DNA of 64,000 bases, from assembly GCF_021602345.1 (NCBI RefSeq), contig NZ_BQID01000008.1, positions 248,001 through 312,000 on the forward strand, read 5' to 3'. This stretch comes from Pseudomonas pharyngis (GTDB lineage: Bacteria; Pseudomonadota; Gammaproteobacteria; Pseudomonadales; Pseudomonadaceae). Of this stretch, positions 7,947-17,498 are shown in pieces; position 1 is the first letter of the stretch; every line of letters begins with the position of its first letter. A model generated the notes under the pieces. The model was not told the DNA's origin and searched no databases. It saw only the letters and a program-made list of their open reading frames with translations. The position numbers and the translations under genes are program-made.

Positions 7947-9906
7947 GCCGGAAATGCCCCACCATCCCCCGAAGCTCACTCCCCAACTGCGCCAGCTCAA
8001 CACTCGAAGCCGCATTCCCGCGCATGGCAATCGAAGACTGATCCGCACTCGCCCGAATACTCGTCACACTGCGATTGATCTCCTCGGCCACCGAACTCTG
8101 CTCCTCGGCCGCCGCCGCAATCTGCTGGTTCATCTGCTGAATCAACGAAACCGCCGCCGCAATACTCCCCAGGGCGCTTTCGGTCTGCAACGCATCGCTC
8201 ACCGCCAGTTTCACCAGTTCGCCACTGCTCTGAATCTGCTGCACCGACGAATGCGCCGCCGAACGCAAGGCACTGACCAGCCGCTCGATCTCCTCGGTCG
8301 ACTGCTGCGTGCGCCGGGCCAGCGCCCGCACTTCATCGGCGACCACCGCAAAACCCCTGCCCTGCTCGCCCGCCCTCGCCGCTTCGATCGCCGCGTTGAG
8401 CGCCAGCAGATTGGTCTGCTCGGCGACACTCTTGATCACTTCCAGCACCGTGCCGATGTTCTGGATTTCCGCACTGAGGCTTTCGATGCTCGAACTGGCC
8501 GACGTCGCCGAATCCGCCAGTTGCTCGATCCGCGCCATGCTCTGGCGCACCACCTGCTGACCGCTTTCGACCTTGCCATCAGCGGTCTGCGCTGCGAGCG
8601 CCGCTTCTTCGGCGTTGCGCGCCACATCATGAACGGTGGCGGTCATCTGGTTCATCGCCGTCGCCACCTGTTCGGTTTCCTCTTTTTGGCTGCTGACCTC
8701 AAGGTTGGTCTGCTCGGTCACCGCCGACAGCGATTGCGCCGAACTGGCCAACTGTTCGATACCCGCCTGCAACCCGCTGACAATCGTGCTCAAGCCCGCG
8801 CCCATCTGCTGCATGGCCAGCATCAATTGACCGATTTCATCACGGCGCGATACCTCGATCGTTCCACTCAAATCACCGGCCGCAATCTGTTGCGCCACGT
8901 GAATCACGCTGCGCAACGGTGCAACGATCAACCGGGTAATCACCCACGCCGCAATCAGCCCGACGAGCAACGCCAGCGCCGATGAGCCAATGATCAGCAC
9001 CGAATTCTTTTTCAGTTCGCTCTGCATGGCGCCGTCTTGCGCAACATAGGCCTGTTGGACCCGCGCCACGACTTCGTCGGCCCGTTGGTGCAGCTGTTGA
9101 TAGACAGTCTTTTCCTGGGCCAGCAACCCGGTGTACTCGGCCAGCTTGTCGCTGAAACCGGCAATGTGCCCGGACACTTCATTGAGCACCGTCAGATAGC
9201 CTTCGTCCTTGACCGTGGACTTAAGCTGCTCGGCTTGCGCCTGGGCTTGCGCAGCCTGCTCGATATTGCCCTGACCTGCGCTGTCATCACCCTTGCGGCT
9301 TTGATCCAGGCGTACCCGCGCCTCGTTCATCGCCTGCAGCATCAAGCGTGAGACCTGACTGACCTGGCCGGCCTGCTCGATGAATTGCGCCCCGTCCTTG
9401 CCCTCGCTGTCTTTCAGAGTGTACGCGCCGTCGTCGGCCAGACCGGCCTGCAACACATCGAGATTGTTGGCGACGCTGGACACCGACCAACTGGCCATCT
9501 CCAGCGCCAGATCCTTGGCCTGGGACAACGAGACGAATTCATCGAACGCCTTGCGGTACGCGCCCAATGACTGTTGGACGTCGTTCATGACCGGCTCATT
9601 GCCCGGCGACAAAATCTTGAGTTGGTCGGCCATGGCGATCAGACCGTCGACACCTTCGTGCAAGGCCTCGACGGTTTTCGGGTTGCCGTGCAAGGCGTAG
9701 TCCTGCTCCAGCAGCCGCACCTTGAGCAGGCCACTGTTGAGCGATGACATCTGCTTGAGGCCATCGAAGCGCTGGCTGATGGTTTGCAGGGACCAGACGC
9801 CAATGGCAGCTACCAGTGCGGTCAGCAGCAACACCAGCACAAACCCGATACCCAGTTTTTTTGCCATACCGAGGTTGGCAAAACGTCCTTGCACGGCCGA
9901 AATCAT
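7942..9906 (-). CDS. Methyl-accepting chemotaxis protein
   Basis: A 654-residue chemoreceptor. Transmembrane helix 1 lies at about residues 13-37. A large all-helical periplasmic domain of about 270 residues resembles the HBM (helical bimodular) type of McpS. Then come transmembrane helix 2, a HAMP domain ([19 protein letters not shown]) and the cytoplasmic signalling hairpin with the conserved tip [23 protein letters not shown] receptors of P. putida bind TCA-cycle acids, but the ligand here is unknown. The start at 9906 has GGGG about 10 bases upstream; an upstream frame to 10005 lacks support. It follows the MocR gene on the same strand by 108 bp and ends at repeat copy A. Confidence 0.92.
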   Translation of the reverse strand: MISAVQGRFANLGMAKKLGIGFVLVLLLTALVAAIGVWSLQTISQRFDGLKQMSSLNSGLLKVRLLEQDYALHGNPKTVEALHEGVDGLIAMADQLKILSPGNEPVMNDVQQSLGAYRKAFDEFVSLSQAKDLALEMASWSVSSVANNLDVLQAGLADDGAYTLKDSEGKDGAQFIEQAGQVSQVSRLMLQAMNEARVRLDQSRKGDDSAGQGNIEQAAQAQAQAEQLKSTVKDEGYLTVLNEVSGHIAGFSDKLAEYTGLLAQEKTVYQQLHQRADEVVARVQQAYVAQDGAMQSELKKNSVLIIGSSALALLVGLIAAWVITRLIVAPLRSVIHVAQQIAAGDLSGTIEVSRRDEIGQLMLAMQQMGAGLSTIVSGLQAGIEQLASSAQSLSAVTEQTNLEVSSQKEETEQVATAMNQMTATVHDVARNAEEAALAAQTADGKVESGQQVVRQSMARIEQLADSATSASSSIESLSAEIQNIGTVLEVIKSVAEQTNLLALNAAIEAARAGEQGRGFAVVADEVRALARRTQQSTEEIERLVSALRSAAHSSVQQIQSSGELVKLAVSDALQTESALGSIAAAVSLIQQMNQQIAAAAEEQSSVAEEINRSVTSIRASADQSSIAMRGNAASSVELAQLGSELRGMVGHFRL

Positions 9907-10014
9907 TGCGCGTAGTCCCCTGCCATAGTCTGTTGTCGAAGATTCGCAACGGCCTTGAACCAGCACAAGTCTCTGGCGTCGGAATAATGGCAAAAAGCTA
10001 CGCACGCGTCGTTT

Positions 10015-11415
10015 TCAGAACGTTCGAGGTCGATCCATGGCTGTATCGCGAAAAAACTGCCGTGCCCGGGGATCGCAGGCGTAAGCCACGTTGATCCGCT
10101 GCCAGTCGCAGGCTTCGCCACTGGGACTGAACGACGTTGCGCAGGACAACTGCACACCGCATCGCAGAGCATGCCTGCGCAGGCGCGCCTCATCGGCCAC
10201 TGGCGAACGTGCCCAGATGAACAGGCCGCCCGTGGGCTTGCCGAACACCTCCCAGTCAGCGTCTTCCAGCGCCTGAAGAGCAGCCGCACGATCAGTGGAA
10301 AGCCGCTGACGCTGACGCTGTACCAGTTTTCGATAGGCACCACTGGCAAGCATCCCGGCCAGCACCGCCTCGCAGAACCTTGGGGTCCCCATGCAACTGA
10401 TCATCTTGACCCGCGCCATCCGCTCGATCAGCTCGCCATCGGCCAGCACGAAACCAACCCGTAGCGAGCTGCTCAGGGTCTTGGAAAAACTGCCGACGTA
10501 AATGACCCGCCCCTCGTCATCCAGCGCTGCCAGGCGAGTGCCGCTGCCGTTGTGCAGGTCGGCATAGACATCATCTTCTATCAGCCGCAGGTCGTAGATC
10601 CTGCTCAGCTGCAGGATGCGTCGGGCGACCGCCGGCACCAGGCAACTGCCCGTGGGATTGTGATGATGACTGTTGATGAACAGCGCCGAGGGTCGGAACT
10701 GCTGCAGCAACGCCTCGAGGGCCTCGACATCCGGCCCGCCCGCCATGCGGCGAACCTCCAGCATGCGCACGCCGTGCAAGCGCAGGAGATCGAACAACGG
10801 CGCATAACCGGGGGTTTCTACCACGACGCAATCACCGGCCTTGAACAAGGTCCGCACGATCAGGTCGAGTGCGTGGCTGGCGCCGGCGGTAGTCATCACC
10901 TGCTCGTCAGCAGCCTTGATATTCAGCAATCCGAGGCGCCTGACAATCTGTTCGCGCAACGCCGGCAGCCCAAGAGGCGTGCTGTAGTTGAACAGGCTGG
11001 CCATGTCGGCGCGTGTCACCTCGCGGATCGCATAGCCGAGATCATCGGGCTCGCGCCAACTCTCTGGCAGGACGCCACTCCCCAGCGTCAAACCGCCGCG
11101 CCATCGGAGGGCCGGATCGCCCCCGGTGCGCTCCCCTTCACACCCGGAGCCATCGATCGCCTTGCAACAATCGGGCGACGAAGCCGCCACCATGAATCCC
11201 GAGCCCTGACGCGAGGCCAGAACTCCTTGCGCCACCAGGCGCTCGCAAGCCTCCATGACGCAGGACTGGCTGAGCAGATTGCACCGTGCGATCTCGCGCA
11301 CGGAGGGCAGACGTGTCGTCGGCGGCACCTGCCCCTGCATGATCCACTCGGTCAACCCGTCAACAATCTGCTGTACGACCGGCACCATTGCCTGTCGGTC
11401 AATTCTCAATTCCAT
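10015..11415 (-). CDS. MocR-type regulator (GntR helix-turn-helix fused to aminotransferase fold)
   Basis: A 466-residue PLP-dependent transcriptional regulator. The GntR winged helix occupies about residues 1-75 (TRLPSVREIARCNLLSQSCVMEACERL). The fold-type I aminotransferase-like domain spans about 95-460, with the PLP lysine in SFSKTLSSSLR and the preceding INSHHHNPTG motif. MocR proteins sense amino acids, PLP or amines. Its target is not visible; the chemoreceptor downstream is one candidate. The ATG at 11415 has AGGAG 11 bases upstream. Its target pathway is unknown. Confidence 0.9.
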   Translation of the reverse strand: MELRIDRQAMVPVVQQIVDGLTEWIMQGQVPPTTRLPSVREIARCNLLSQSCVMEACERLVAQGVLASRQGSGFMVAASSPDCCKAIDGSGCEGERTGGDPALRWRGGLTLGSGVLPESWREPDDLGYAIREVTRADMASLFNYSTPLGLPALREQIVRRLGLLNIKAADEQVMTTAGASHALDLIVRTLFKAGDCVVVETPGYAPLFDLLRLHGVRMLEVRRMAGGPDVEALEALLQQFRPSALFINSHHHNPTGSCLVPAVARRILQLSRIYDLRLIEDDVYADLHNGSGTRLAALDDEGRVIYVGSFSKTLSSSLRVGFVLADGELIERMARVKMISCMGTPRFCEAVLAGMLASGAYRKLVQRQRQRLSTDRAAALQALEDADWEVFGKPTGGLFIWARSPVADEARLRRHALRCGVQLSCATSFSPSGEACDWQRINVAYACDPRARQFFRDTAMDRPRTF

Positions 11416-11560
11416 GAGCACGCAAACTCCTGTCCGTTTTTGCTGGCGGCAGTAAATCACAGCCACGCCCTTGAGGCTGTGCGACAAAACCGCCAAAAGG
11501 CTCCGTTCTCACCATTTGAAACACATTGTTTAGCGGACTAACGGAACCGCTCCCGAGGCG

Positions 11561-11586
11561 AAAAAAAACCCGCCAGTGGGCGGGTC
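11561..11586 (-). terminator. Terminator of the short-chain dehydrogenase gene
   Basis: On the minus strand CCCGCC, CACT loop, GGCGGG and eight T residues, about 25 bp after the stop. Confidence 0.88.
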
Positions 11587-11611
11587 GTTTATTGACTCGG
11601 TCGACGCCACC

Positions 11612-12373
11612 TTAGAAGGCGGTCACGCCGCCATCCACGGCCAGCGAATGGCCGATGGTAAAGGCCGCACCGTCGCTGCACAGATACAGCACGGCACTGG
11701 CAATTTCCTCGACCTTGCCAATGCGCCCGACCGGGTGCATGGCGTTGGCGAATTCACCTTTTTTCGGGTCCGCTTCATAGGCGCGACGGAACATGTCAGT
11801 GTCGATCACCGCCGGGCAGACGGCGTTGACGCGGATTTTCTTCTTGGCGTATTCGATCGCAGCCGACTTGGTCAGACCGATCACCGCATGTTTGGAAGCC
11901 GCGTAGATACTCATCTTCGGCGCGGCGCCCAATCCAGCCACCGACGCGGTGTTGACGATAGCCCCGCCACCCTGAGCCAGCAGCAACGGCAGCTGATACT
12001 TCATGCACAGCCAGACGCCCTTGACGTTGACGCCCATGATCGCGTCGAACTCGTCCATCGAGCCTTCGGCCAGTTTGCCCTTCTCGATTTCGATCCCGGC
12101 ATTGTTGAAGGCGTAGTCGAGACGGCCGTAGGTATTGATCACCTCGTCCATCAGATTTTTCACTTCGCTTTCGACGGTCACGTTGCAGCGCACGAAGGTC
12201 GCTTCGCCACCGGCTGTACGAATCAGCGCCACGGTGCCCTCGCCCCCGGCCGCATCCAGATCGGCCACCACCACTTTCAGACCTTCGGCGGCGAATGCCT
12301 GGGCCGTCGCGCGGCCGATGCCGTTGGCCGCGCCAGTGACGACGGCTACCTGACCGGAAAACGTCATGCTCAT
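11612..12373 (-). CDS. Short-chain dehydrogenase/reductase
   Basis: A 253-residue Rossmann oxidoreductase of the classical SDR family. It has the dinucleotide motif TGAANGIG (residues 14-21), NNAG at about 90 and the catalytic Ser and Tyr-Lys (TASVAG, YAASK). The acidic residue after beta-strand 2 (VADLD) favours NAD(H). It ends GHSLAVDGGVTAF, the usual SDR tail. The substrate is unknown. It is divergent from an NADP-dependent oxidoreductase with 228 bp between starts. Confidence 0.92.
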   Translation of the reverse strand: MSMTFSGQVAVVTGAANGIGRATAQAFAAEGLKVVVADLDAAGGEGTVALIRTAGGEATFVRCNVTVESEVKNLMDEVINTYGRLDYAFNNAGIEIEKGKLAEGSMDEFDAIMGVNVKGVWLCMKYQLPLLLAQGGGAIVNTASVAGLGAAPKMSIYAASKHAVIGLTKSAAIEYAKKKIRVNAVCPAVIDTDMFRRAYEADPKKGEFANAMHPVGRIGKVEEIASAVLYLCSDGAAFTIGHSLAVDGGVTAF

Positions 12374-12601
12374 TGTTATGTCCTCGAATGCGGGGGAATG
12401 GATGAAGGCAGCATAGCCACAGGGGCCTGAGTGACGTCAGCACTATCAGAAGGCCGGTTAGGCTTGCATGAATCGCAGTGATGAAACCCAGGCCTGCACT
12501 ATCACCGTACTGGATCAGCCTGCATTCGCCCCGTGAGCCAACCTTGCGGCATCGCTCATGAAGGTCTATCAACAAGGCTTCATTCAATTCGAGTGCCTGT
12601 C

Positions 12602-13606
12602 ATGACCAACCAGACCAATCGCCAGTTCCTGCTCGCCAAACGCCCAGTGGGCGCCGCCACCCGCGAGACCTTCACCTATCAGGAAGTACCGGTCGGCGAG
12701 CCGGCGGCAGGGCAGATTCTGGTCAAGAACGAATACCTGTCCCTCGACCCGGCCATGCGCGGCTGGATGAACGAAGGCAAGTCCTACATTCCGCCGGTGG
12801 GTCTGGGCGAAGTCATGCGCGCGTTGGGCGTAGGTAAAGTCGTCGCGTCGAACAATCCGGGGTTTGCCGTCGGCGACTACGTCAACGGTGCCATTGGCGT
12901 GCAGGATTATTTCCTCGGCGAGCCAAGAGGTTTCTACAAGGTCGATCCGAAACTGGCACCGCTGCCGGTTTATCTGTCCGCACTGGGCATGACCGGCATG
13001 ACCGCCTACTTTGCCCTGCTCGATGTCGGCGCGCCGAAGGCCGGGGACACCGTGGTGCTGTCCGGTGCCGCGGGCGCGGTCGGCAGCATCGCCGGGCAGA
13101 TCGCCAAAATCAAAGGCTGCCGGGTGGTCGGCATCGCCGGCGGCGCGGACAAGTGCAAATTCCTGGTCGATGAACTGGGCTTCGACGGTGCCATCGACTA
13201 CAAGAGCGAAGACGTGCTCGCCGGTCTCAAACGCGAATGCCCGAAAGGCGTGGACGTGTATTTCGACAACGTCGGCGGCGACATCCTCGACGCCGTACTC
13301 AGCCGTATCAACCTGAAAGCACGCGTGGTGATCTGCGGCGCGATCAGCCAGTACAACAACAAGGAAGCGGTCAAAGGCCCGGCCAACTACCTGTCGCTGC
13401 TGGTCAACCGAGCGCGGATGGAAGGCTTCGTGGTGATGGATTACGCCGCGCAGTACGCCAGTGCCGCCCAGGAAATGGCCGGGTGGATGGCCAAGGGTCA
13501 GCTCAAGAGCAAGGAAGACATCGTTGAAGGCCTGGAAACATTCCCCGAGACCCTGGGCAAACTGTTCAGCGGCGAGAACTTCGGCAAGCTGGTGTTGAAG
13601 GTCTGA
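12602..13606 (+). CDS. NADP-dependent oxidoreductase, leukotriene B4 dehydrogenase-like (MDR family)
   Basis: A 334-residue zinc-free medium-chain reductase. It has the N-terminal GroES-like part with SLDPAMRGWMN, the nucleotide motif GAAGAVGSIAGQIAK (about residues 157-171), and the family ending ETLGKLFSGENFGKLVLKV. Members reduce alpha,beta-unsaturated carbonyls with NADPH, so a role in detoxifying reactive enones is plausible. I chose ATG at 12602 because homologues begin MTxxxNRQ; the ribosome site is weak. It converges on pyrF across a shared terminator. Confidence 0.92.
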   Translation: MTNQTNRQFLLAKRPVGAATRETFTYQEVPVGEPAAGQILVKNEYLSLDPAMRGWMNEGKSYIPPVGLGEVMRALGVGKVVASNNPGFAVGDYVNGAIGVQDYFLGEPRGFYKVDPKLAPLPVYLSALGMTGMTAYFALLDVGAPKAGDTVVLSGAAGAVGSIAGQIAKIKGCRVVGIAGGADKCKFLVDELGFDGAIDYKSEDVLAGLKRECPKGVDVYFDNVGGDILDAVLSRINLKARVVICGAISQYNNKEAVKGPANYLSLLVNRARMEGFVVMDYAAQYASAAQEMAGWMAKGQLKSKEDIVEGLETFPETLGKLFSGENFGKLVLKV

Positions 13607-13610
13607 AATC

Positions 13611-13640
13611 AATGAAGGGAGCCATCGGGCTCCCTTCATT
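13611..13640. terminator. Bidirectional terminator between the MDR gene and pyrF
   Basis: AATGAAGGGAGCC and GGGCTCCCTTCATT form a nearly perfect stem with an ATC loop between the convergent genes. Confidence 0.85.
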
Positions 13641-13658
13641 GTTTCTTCAGCTATTCGC

Positions 13659-14357
13659 TCAGGCCAGTTCGGCAACCACCGAGGCCAGTGCCTTGGCCGG
13701 ATCCGCCGCCTGGCTGATCGGACGGCCGATCACCAGATAGTCGGAACCGGCATCCAGCGCCTGCCGCGGGGTCAGGATGCGACGCTGGTCGTCCTGGGCG
13801 CTGCCCGCCGGACGAATCCCCGGGGTCACCAGTTGCAGCGATGGATGCGCGGTTTTCAGCGCAGTGGCTTCCAGCGCCGAGCACACCAGACCGTCCATCC
13901 CGGCCTTCTCGGCCAGCGCCGCCAGACGCAGCACCTGCTCCTGCGGCTCGATGTCCAGACCGATACCCGCCAGATCCTCACGCTCCATGCTGGTCAGCAC
14001 GGTCACGCCGATCAGCAACGGCTGCGGACCGCTGCGCTTGTCCAGCTCTTCACGGCAGGCCGCCATCATGCGCAGGCCGCCGGAACAGTGAACGTTGACC
14101 ATCCACACGCCCATCTCTGCCGCGGCTTTTACCGCCATCGCCGTGGTGTTGGGAATGTCGTGGAATTTAAGATCCAGGAATACTTCAAAACCCTTGTCAC
14201 GCAGGGTGCCGACGATTTCCGCGGCGCAACTGGTGAACAGTTCCTTGCCCACTTTGACCCGGCACAGTTTCGGGTCCAACTGGTCAGCCAGCTTCAGTGC
14301 GGCGTCACGGGTAGGGAAATCCAGGGCGACGATGATAGGAGTCTGGCAGGCGGACAT
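13659..14357 (-). CDS. pyrF: Orotidine 5'-phosphate decarboxylase
   Basis: A 232-residue TIM-barrel enzyme that converts OMP to UMP in the last step of pyrimidine synthesis. The catalytic tetrad motif [10 protein letters not shown] is intact, along with the N-terminal IVALDFPT and the phosphate-binding GIRP and GRPI motifs near the end. Length and start ([13 protein letters not shown]) match Pseudomonas PyrF; a frame extending upstream to 14546 is not supported. It is transcribed alone. Confidence 0.96.
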   Translation of the reverse strand: MSACQTPIIVALDFPTRDAALKLADQLDPKLCRVKVGKELFTSCAAEIVGTLRDKGFEVFLDLKFHDIPNTTAMAVKAAAEMGVWMVNVHCSGGLRMMAACREELDKRSGPQPLLIGVTVLTSMEREDLAGIGLDIEPQEQVLRLAALAEKAGMDGLVCSALEATALKTAHPSLQLVTPGIRPAGSAQDDQRRILTPRQALDAGSDYLVIGRPISQAADPAKALASVVAELA

Positions 14358-14640
14358 GGATGGGCTCTCAGGCAAGTCGAAATCGGCGCGCATTGTAGCG
14401 GAACCGGCGGCGGCGCGGCACCCGATGATCGGTAAATCGTCGCGCCAACCGTGATCAGCATAGCCTTGCAGGGTATTGTGTCGAACCCGATACACAACCG
14501 ACACGCCGGCAACATGCGCCCGCGCTAGCCTCGCCAGCCGCAACAAGTCCTTACAGCAGCCCTTCCCGCCTCACGGCCGGACGCCTATGCTGAAACCACA
14601 ACCTCGCAGCCTATCTTTGTGGTTGGCGGCCTACTGGCAG

Positions 14641-15402
14641 ATGAACAGCCTCATGCACAACTCCCAAGCCTCCGTGAACGACGAGCAGAAAGACGACAAG
14701 CGCTGGAACATCCGCGCGCTGATCGTCGACGATGACGTGCCGATCCGTGAATTGATGATCGACTACCTGGCCCGCTTCAACATTCACGCCAGCGGTGTCA
14801 CCGACGGCGCGGCGATGCGCCAGGCGATGCAGGCCGAACATTTCGACGTGGTGGTGCTCGACCTGATGCTGCCCGGCGAAGACGGTCTGTCGCTGTGCCG
14901 CTGGCTGCGCGCTGAATCCGATATCCCGATCCTGATGCTCACCGCCCGCTGCGAACCTACCGACCGGATCATCGGCCTGGAACTGGGCGCCGATGATTAC
15001 ATGGCCAAGCCGTTCGAACCCCGGGAACTGGTGGCGCGGATCCAGACGATTCTGCGTCGGGTGCGCGACGACCGCAGCGAACAGCGTGCGAACATTCGCT
15101 TCGACAACTGGCGCCTGAACAGCGTCCTGCGCCAGCTCATCGCCGACGATGGTCTGGTGGTGCCGCTGTCCAACGCTGAATTCCGCCTGCTCTGGGTGTT
15201 CATCGAACGCCCGCGCCGGGTGCTCAGCCGCGAACAGTTGCTGGACGCCGCCCGTGGCCGCTCGATCGAAGCCTTCGACCGCAGCATCGACCTGCTGGTC
15301 TCGCGCCTGCGGCAAAAACTCGGCGACGACCCGAAAGCCCCGCAACTGATCAAGACCGTGCGCGGTGAAGGCTACCTGTTCGACGCCCGGGACATCGGCT
15401 GA
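14641..15402 (+). CDS. OmpR-family response regulator
   Basis: A response regulator of about 253 residues, with a receiver domain (acidic DDD, phospho-acceptor Asp in VVLDLMLPGEDG, Lys in YMAKPF) and a C-terminal winged helix (SRLRQKLGDDP, IKTVRGEGYLF). The start is uncertain: ATG at 14587, 14641 and 14653 are all in frame and none has a strong ribosome site. Its stop overlaps the kinase start by one base (TGATG), so they are coupled. It may control the EF-hand gene downstream; that is inference. Confidence 0.9.
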   Translation: MNSLMHNSQASVNDEQKDDKRWNIRALIVDDDVPIRELMIDYLARFNIHASGVTDGAAMRQAMQAEHFDVVVLDLMLPGEDGLSLCRWLRAESDIPILMLTARCEPTDRIIGLELGADDYMAKPFEPRELVARIQTILRRVRDDRSEQRANIRFDNWRLNSVLRQLIADDGLVVPLSNAEFRLLWVFIERPRRVLSREQLLDAARGRSIEAFDRSIDLLVSRLRQKLGDDPKAPQLIKTVRGEGYLFDARDIG

Positions 15403-16451
15403 TGCGGGCGCGCTTCGACACGCTGTTCGGCCGCCTGTTTGGCATGCTGTTGGTGGCGATCGTCCTGGCGCACCTGCTGGCCTTTGCCTGGTTCCGCCTC
15501 TACGGCCCACCGCCCCCGCCACCGCCACCGGAGTTCTCGCAAAACCTCGACGGTCAACAGCCGGCTCAGGATCCACGCTACCCGCCCCGTCCGCCGCGAC
15601 CCTGGTTCGGCGGGCCGGTCGTGCCGCTGACCTTCCAGTTCATCTCGCTGATCATCGCCGCCTGGTACGGCGCCAAGCTGCTGACCCGACCGATCCAGCG
15701 TCTGAGCGATGCGGCCGAGCGCCTGAGCGAAGACCTCGACAGCCCACCACTGGACGAAACCGGCCCGCGGGAAGCACGGCAGGCTGCGTACACCTTCAAC
15801 CTGATGCAGCAGCGCATCCGCGAACAGGTGCAGCAACGGGCGCGGATGCTCGGCGCCGTCTCCCACGACCTGCGCACCCCGCTGTCGCGACTGAAACTGC
15901 GTCTGGAAAATATCAGCGACGACAAACTGCAGGGCCAGATGCGCCAGGACCTGGACGACATGATCGGCATGCTCGACGCCACCCTCACCTACCTGCACGA
16001 ACAGCGCACCAGCGAAGCCTTGCAATTGATGGACGTGCAGGCGCTGGTCGAATCACTGTGCGAAAACGCCCAGGATCAAGGCGCCGACGTTCAGGTCAGC
16101 GGCCACTGCGCCCCGCTGCAGGTACAACCGATGGCCCTGCGCTCGTGCATCAACAACCTGATGGACAACGCCCTGCGCTACGCCGGACAAGCGCACATCG
16201 AACTGCAAGACCAGCGCGAACAACTGCTGATCCGCGTCATCGACCACGGCCCGGGCATCGCGGCGGACAAGCGTGAAGCGGTATTCGAGCCGTTCTTCCG
16301 CCTCGAAGGCTCACGTAACCGCAACTCCGGCGGCGTCGGCCTGGGCATGACCATCGCCCGGGAAGCGGCGCAACGCCAGGGCGGACAACTGACCCTGGCA
16401 GAAACCCCCGGCGGCGGCCTGACCGCCGTGATCCAACTGCCTCGCCACTGA
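15402..16451 (+). CDS. Sensor histidine kinase with short proline-rich periplasmic loop
   Basis: A 349-residue kinase with two membrane helices (about residues 10-32 and 70-92) around a short loop of about 40 residues dominated by proline (GPPPPPPPPEF and PRYPPRPPRP). A HAMP domain, the H-box (GAVSHDLRTPLSRL), the N-box (NLMDNALRYA) and the G boxes (DHGPGI, GGVGLGMTIA) follow. The loop is too short for a normal sensor fold, so it may sense through the membrane or a partner. It is coupled to the regulator upstream, and an EF-hand protein gene lies 110 bp downstream. Confidence 0.92.
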   Translation: MRARFDTLFGRLFGMLLVAIVLAHLLAFAWFRLYGPPPPPPPPEFSQNLDGQQPAQDPRYPPRPPRPWFGGPVVPLTFQFISLIIAAWYGAKLLTRPIQRLSDAAERLSEDLDSPPLDETGPREARQAAYTFNLMQQRIREQVQQRARMLGAVSHDLRTPLSRLKLRLENISDDKLQGQMRQDLDDMIGMLDATLTYLHEQRTSEALQLMDVQALVESLCENAQDQGADVQVSGHCAPLQVQPMALRSCINNLMDNALRYAGQAHIELQDQREQLLIRVIDHGPGIAADKREAVFEPFFRLEGSRNRNSGGVGLGMTIAREAAQRQGGQLTLAETPGGGLTAVIQLPRH

Positions 16452-16460
16452 TCCCGACTG

Positions 16461-16528
16461 TGTACCGGCCGGTACAAACCTCACATACCCACGACACCTT
16501 GCACCATAAGGCTGCATAAGCCGGTACA
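16461..16528. promoter_or_regulatory. Candidate operator before the EF-hand gene
   Basis: A perfect 16-bp palindrome TGTACCGGCCGGTACA (16461-16476) lies 85 bp before the start codon. The half-site CCGGTACA recurs at 16521-16528. The arrangement suits a dimeric regulator; the partner response regulator is one candidate. Confidence 0.5.
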
Positions 16529-16561
16529 CCCACCGGTTTTCCAGTCCAAGGAGCGAGCCCG

Positions 16562-17419
16562 ATGATCGGTAGCGTCAGCAACTACACGAGCTATACCAGC
16601 ACCAGCAGCACCTCCACACAAAACGCCCGCAGCCAGCAACTGCAAAAGGAACTGTTCGCCAAACTCGACAGCAACGGCGACGGCGCGGTGGATCAGGACG
16701 AACTCGGCAGCGCCCTGTCGCAGAAGTCCAACGACGGCCTGCTGGTCAGCCTGAGCAAACAATTCGGCGATCTGGACAGCGACGCCAGCGGCAGCCTCAG
16801 CGCCGAAGAAATGACCGCCATGGCCCCACCGCCACCGCCCCAAGGCGACCAGGCCCCCAACACCGAACTGGCCGACGCCCTGATCAGCGCCCTCGACGCC
16901 GACGGCGACGGCGCCATCAGCAGCGACGAACTGAGCAACGGCCTGACCAGCGCCGGCAGCACCGCCGACAGCAGCAAAATCTTCTCGGCCCTGGACAAAA
17001 ACGAAGACGGCGTCGTCAGCCAGGACGAACTCGCCGCCAGCCTCACCCCACCGCCACCCCCGCCCCCACAAGCCTCCCGTGACGAACTCTTCAGCCAACT
17101 CGATGCAGACGGCGACGGCAGCGTCACCGCCACCGAGTTGAGCAGTGCGTTGCAAGCCAGCGACAGCAACTCATCGAACAACACCGACACCGCCGCCGCT
17201 CTGCTCAAGGTGCTGGACAGCGACAGCAGCGGCGGTGTCAGCAGCGACGAACTGAAAGCTGCACTGCATGCAGGTCGCGAACGCCCGGATGACGAACAAA
17301 CCGCCAGCAATACTCAAACCACCACCGAAGCGCTGAACCGGATGATTGCCAATCTGAGCAAGCAGTACTCGCTCGAAAGCACTGCGTCGGTGGGCAAGTA
17401 TTTGAATGTGGCGACGTGA
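16562..17419 (+). CDS. EF-hand calcium-binding protein with six loops
   Basis: A 285-residue acidic protein without an obvious signal peptide; the N-terminus is Ser/Thr-rich. Six 12-residue EF loops are visible: DSNGDGAVDQDE, DSDASGSLSAEE, DADGDGAISSDE, DKNEDGVVSQDE, DADGDGSVTATE and DSDSSGGVSSDE. They form three pairs separated by proline runs (APPPPPPQ, TPPPPPPPQ). Most keep Asp at positions 1, 3 and 5 and Glu at 12, so calcium binding is likely. It follows the kinase and may act as a calcium sensor or buffer. Related Xanthomonas and Pseudomonas EF-hand proteins are poorly understood. Confidence 0.88.
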   Translation: MIGSVSNYTSYTSTSSTSTQNARSQQLQKELFAKLDSNGDGAVDQDELGSALSQKSNDGLLVSLSKQFGDLDSDASGSLSAEEMTAMAPPPPPQGDQAPNTELADALISALDADGDGAISSDELSNGLTSAGSTADSSKIFSALDKNEDGVVSQDELAASLTPPPPPPPQASRDELFSQLDADGDGSVTATELSSALQASDSNSSNNTDTAAALLKVLDSDSSGGVSSDELKAALHAGRERPDDEQTASNTQTTTEALNRMIANLSKQYSLESTASVGKYLNVAT

Positions 17420-17498
17420 GATTGGGTGAGGATTTGAGGGACGACTGAGGTTGGCTGGGTGAGTGGTTTGCTTTGGCTCTGCGGTGTGTCATCAAAGC

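Noticed and set aside
7672-8985. A 437-codon plus-strand frame from repeat A into the chemoreceptor gene
   Set aside because: It is antisense to the conserved chemoreceptor signalling domain and has a composition typical of shadow frames.
14476-14497. TTGTGT/ACACAA inverted repeat upstream of the response regulator gene
   Set aside because: The arms are short and imperfect and the distance to the uncertain start is large, so I do not claim an operator.
15365-16276. A 303-codon frame overlapping the kinase after the response regulator
   Set aside because: It is frame-shifted against a kinase with all its boxes intact. The alternative protein is a Pro/Arg/Thr-rich shadow.
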